Below, piece after piece: positions 4,793 through 5,668 of a stretch of 5,668 bases of DNA; the first letter of the stretch is position 1; each line of letters opens with the position of its first letter. Origin of the DNA: an uncultured Clostridia bacterium (GTDB lineage: Bacteria > Bacillota_A > Clostridia > Oscillospirales > Oscillospiraceae); contig CAMZIX010000083.1 of the NCBI GenBank assembly GCA_947307375.1, forward strand, positions 1 to 5,668, in the 5' to 3' direction. The notes under the pieces were generated by a model. It searched no databases, was not told the DNA's origin, and saw nothing but the letters and a program-made list of their open reading frames with translations. The position numbers and the translations under genes are program-made.

Positions 4793-5668
4793 TCAGATCT
4801 CGTCGGTGCCGCGGAGCTCGCGGATGCGGCCGAGGATCAGCTTCTCGTTGTAGAGCAGGAAGAGGAGCGCGCCGATCAGGCAGGTGACGGTGGCGACGAC
4901 CGCGGTGGCGCGGTACTGGCCGGGATGGACGACCTTCTCGCCGTTGACCACCTGGGCGACGGTCATCGAGGTGAAGACGACCATCGCGATGGCCTGGCCC
5001 ATTTTGAAGGCGAAGGTGCGCGCGGCGAAGAACATGCCGCTGCGGTCCTCGCCGGTTTCCAGACGGCTCAGCTCCGCGACGTCGGCCACGCAGGCCTGCG
5101 GCAGGATGCCGAGGATGGCCATCGGGATCGCGGCGGTGACGGCGACGATGAAGCCCCAGTAGAGGCCCTGACCGCAGATCGAGGTGATCAGGAAGACGCC
5201 CGCATAGGCGAAGAAGCCGACGACGATCAGCTTTTTCTTGCCGATCTTCGGGGCCAGCTTGTTGACGACCGGATACAGCGCCACGCTGATGGCGGTCATG
5301 GTCGCGGTCAGCGGGAAGGTCCAGGTGTCCTCGATGCCCATCAGCTTGGTCTCATAGAAGGCGAGGCCGGTCTGGAACAGGGTCAGCGCGAAGAAGTAGA
5401 TCACGTCCGCATAGACGAAGCGGCGGAACTGCCCGTTCTTGAAGGTCTTGAGCAGGGAGCTGAAGGCCGGGGTCTCGCTCGGGCGGGAGTCGATGTACTC
5501 GCGCTCCTTGATGTAGAAGGAGGGGACCAGCATCGCGATGCAGGCGATCGAAGCCATGATGGCCACCGCCAGGCGGATGGAGTTGGCCTGGCCGACGGAG
5601 CCCTCCAGCATGCCGGCGAGGTTCGGCAGCATGAAGGAGATGCTGGTGCCGGCGATGAAGGTGAAGGA
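4793..5668 (-). CDS. Second GPH-family (MFS) sugar:cation symporter, N-terminal part missing
   Basis: The frame is open to the window edge and encodes the last 291 residues of a membrane transporter; the true start lies beyond 5668, and the internal ATG at 5632 has no visible ribosome binding site. About seven or eight hydrophobic segments remain, with a charged cytoplasmic loop (KEREYIDSRPSETP, 54-67 of the visible part) joining the two halves, as in MelB-type proteins. The best signature is ADVAELSRLETGEDRSGMFF (195-214) followed by FAFKMGQA (219-226). This is the GPH C-terminal block with its conserved lysine (K222 here, equivalent to MelB K377). The basic loop KIGKKKL (141-147) is a typical inter-helix cytoplasmic loop. 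It differs clearly in sequence from the transporter at 628-2127, so it is not a recent duplicate. GC content (41 of 60 bases in 5101-5160) is high, like that gene. Substrate unknown. Confidence 0.92.
   Translation of the reverse strand, partial: SFTFIAGTSISFMLPNLAGMLEGSVGQANSIRLAVAIMASIACIAMLVPSFYIKEREYIDSRPSETPAFSSLLKTFKNGQFRRFVYADVIYFFALTLFQTGLAFYETKLMGIEDTWTFPLTATMTAISVALYPVVNKLAPKIGKKKLIVVGFFAYAGVFLITSICGQGLYWGFIVAVTAAIPMAILGILPQACVADVAELSRLETGEDRSGMFFAARTFAFKMGQAIAMVVFTSMTVAQVVNGEKVVHPGQYRATAVVATVTCLIGALLFLLYNEKLILGRIRELRGTDEI

Noticed and set aside
4666..4887. 73-codon plus-strand ORF after the LtaS-like gene
   Set aside because: It runs through the convergent terminator hairpin and becomes an arginine-rich antisense shadow of the second transporter.
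4884..5162. 92-codon plus-strand ORF inside the second transporter
   Set aside because: It is antisense to a region with a clear GPH signature on the minus strand; no independent support.
1..5668. CRISPR array, tRNA/rRNA genes, toxin-antitoxin pair, transposase or integrase
   Set aside because: No regularly spaced repeats, RNA-gene folds or such coding signatures were seen on either strand.

Overview
The window comes from a Gram-positive, Bacillota-type genome, most likely a high-GC gut clostridium of the Oscillospirales kind. This rests on three things: a DegV-family protein, two MelB-like (GPH family) sugar:cation symporters, and a polytopic lipoteichoic-acid-synthase-like enzyme, together with AAGGAGG-type ribosome binding sites. 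The genus assignment is inference from gene content and composition, not from a marker gene.

Layout. (1) Bases 1-393, minus strand: the first 131 codons of a DegV-family fatty-acid-binding protein, which runs off the left edge and has its own promoter and RBS. (2) Bases 394-627: an intergenic stretch holding the degV promoter and leader and a strong intrinsic terminator for the next gene. (3) Bases 628-2127, minus strand: a complete 499-residue GPH-family transporter with the main MelB functional residues recognisable. (4) Bases 2128-2454: a divergent intergenic region with one promoter firing each way and a palindromic, probably dispersed, repeat between them. (5) Bases 2455-4617, plus strand: a 720-residue membrane sulfatase-fold enzyme of the LtaS type with an intact catalytic set. 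An RBS and an extended -10 promoter place its start 37 codons downstream of the longest possible ORF start. (6) Bases 4618-4792: a convergent intergenic region with a 15-bp perfect hairpin that can serve as a bidirectional terminator. (7) Bases 4793-5668, minus strand: the C-terminal 291 residues of a second GPH-family transporter, whose start lies beyond the right edge.

Each complete gene appears to be its own transcription unit. The degV-like gene is separated from the first transporter by a terminator and a promoter, and the LtaS-like gene is divergent from one transporter and convergent with the other. The LtaS-like gene is clearly lower in GC (sampled lines about 38-42%) than the flanking transporters (about 58-68%). 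It may therefore have been inserted into a sugar-transport neighbourhood, but no integrase, transposase or attachment site is visible. I found no convincing previously undescribed system here. The most noteworthy items are the composition break, the enlarged membrane domain and altered substrate-pocket motif of the LtaS-like enzyme, and the palindromic repeat.
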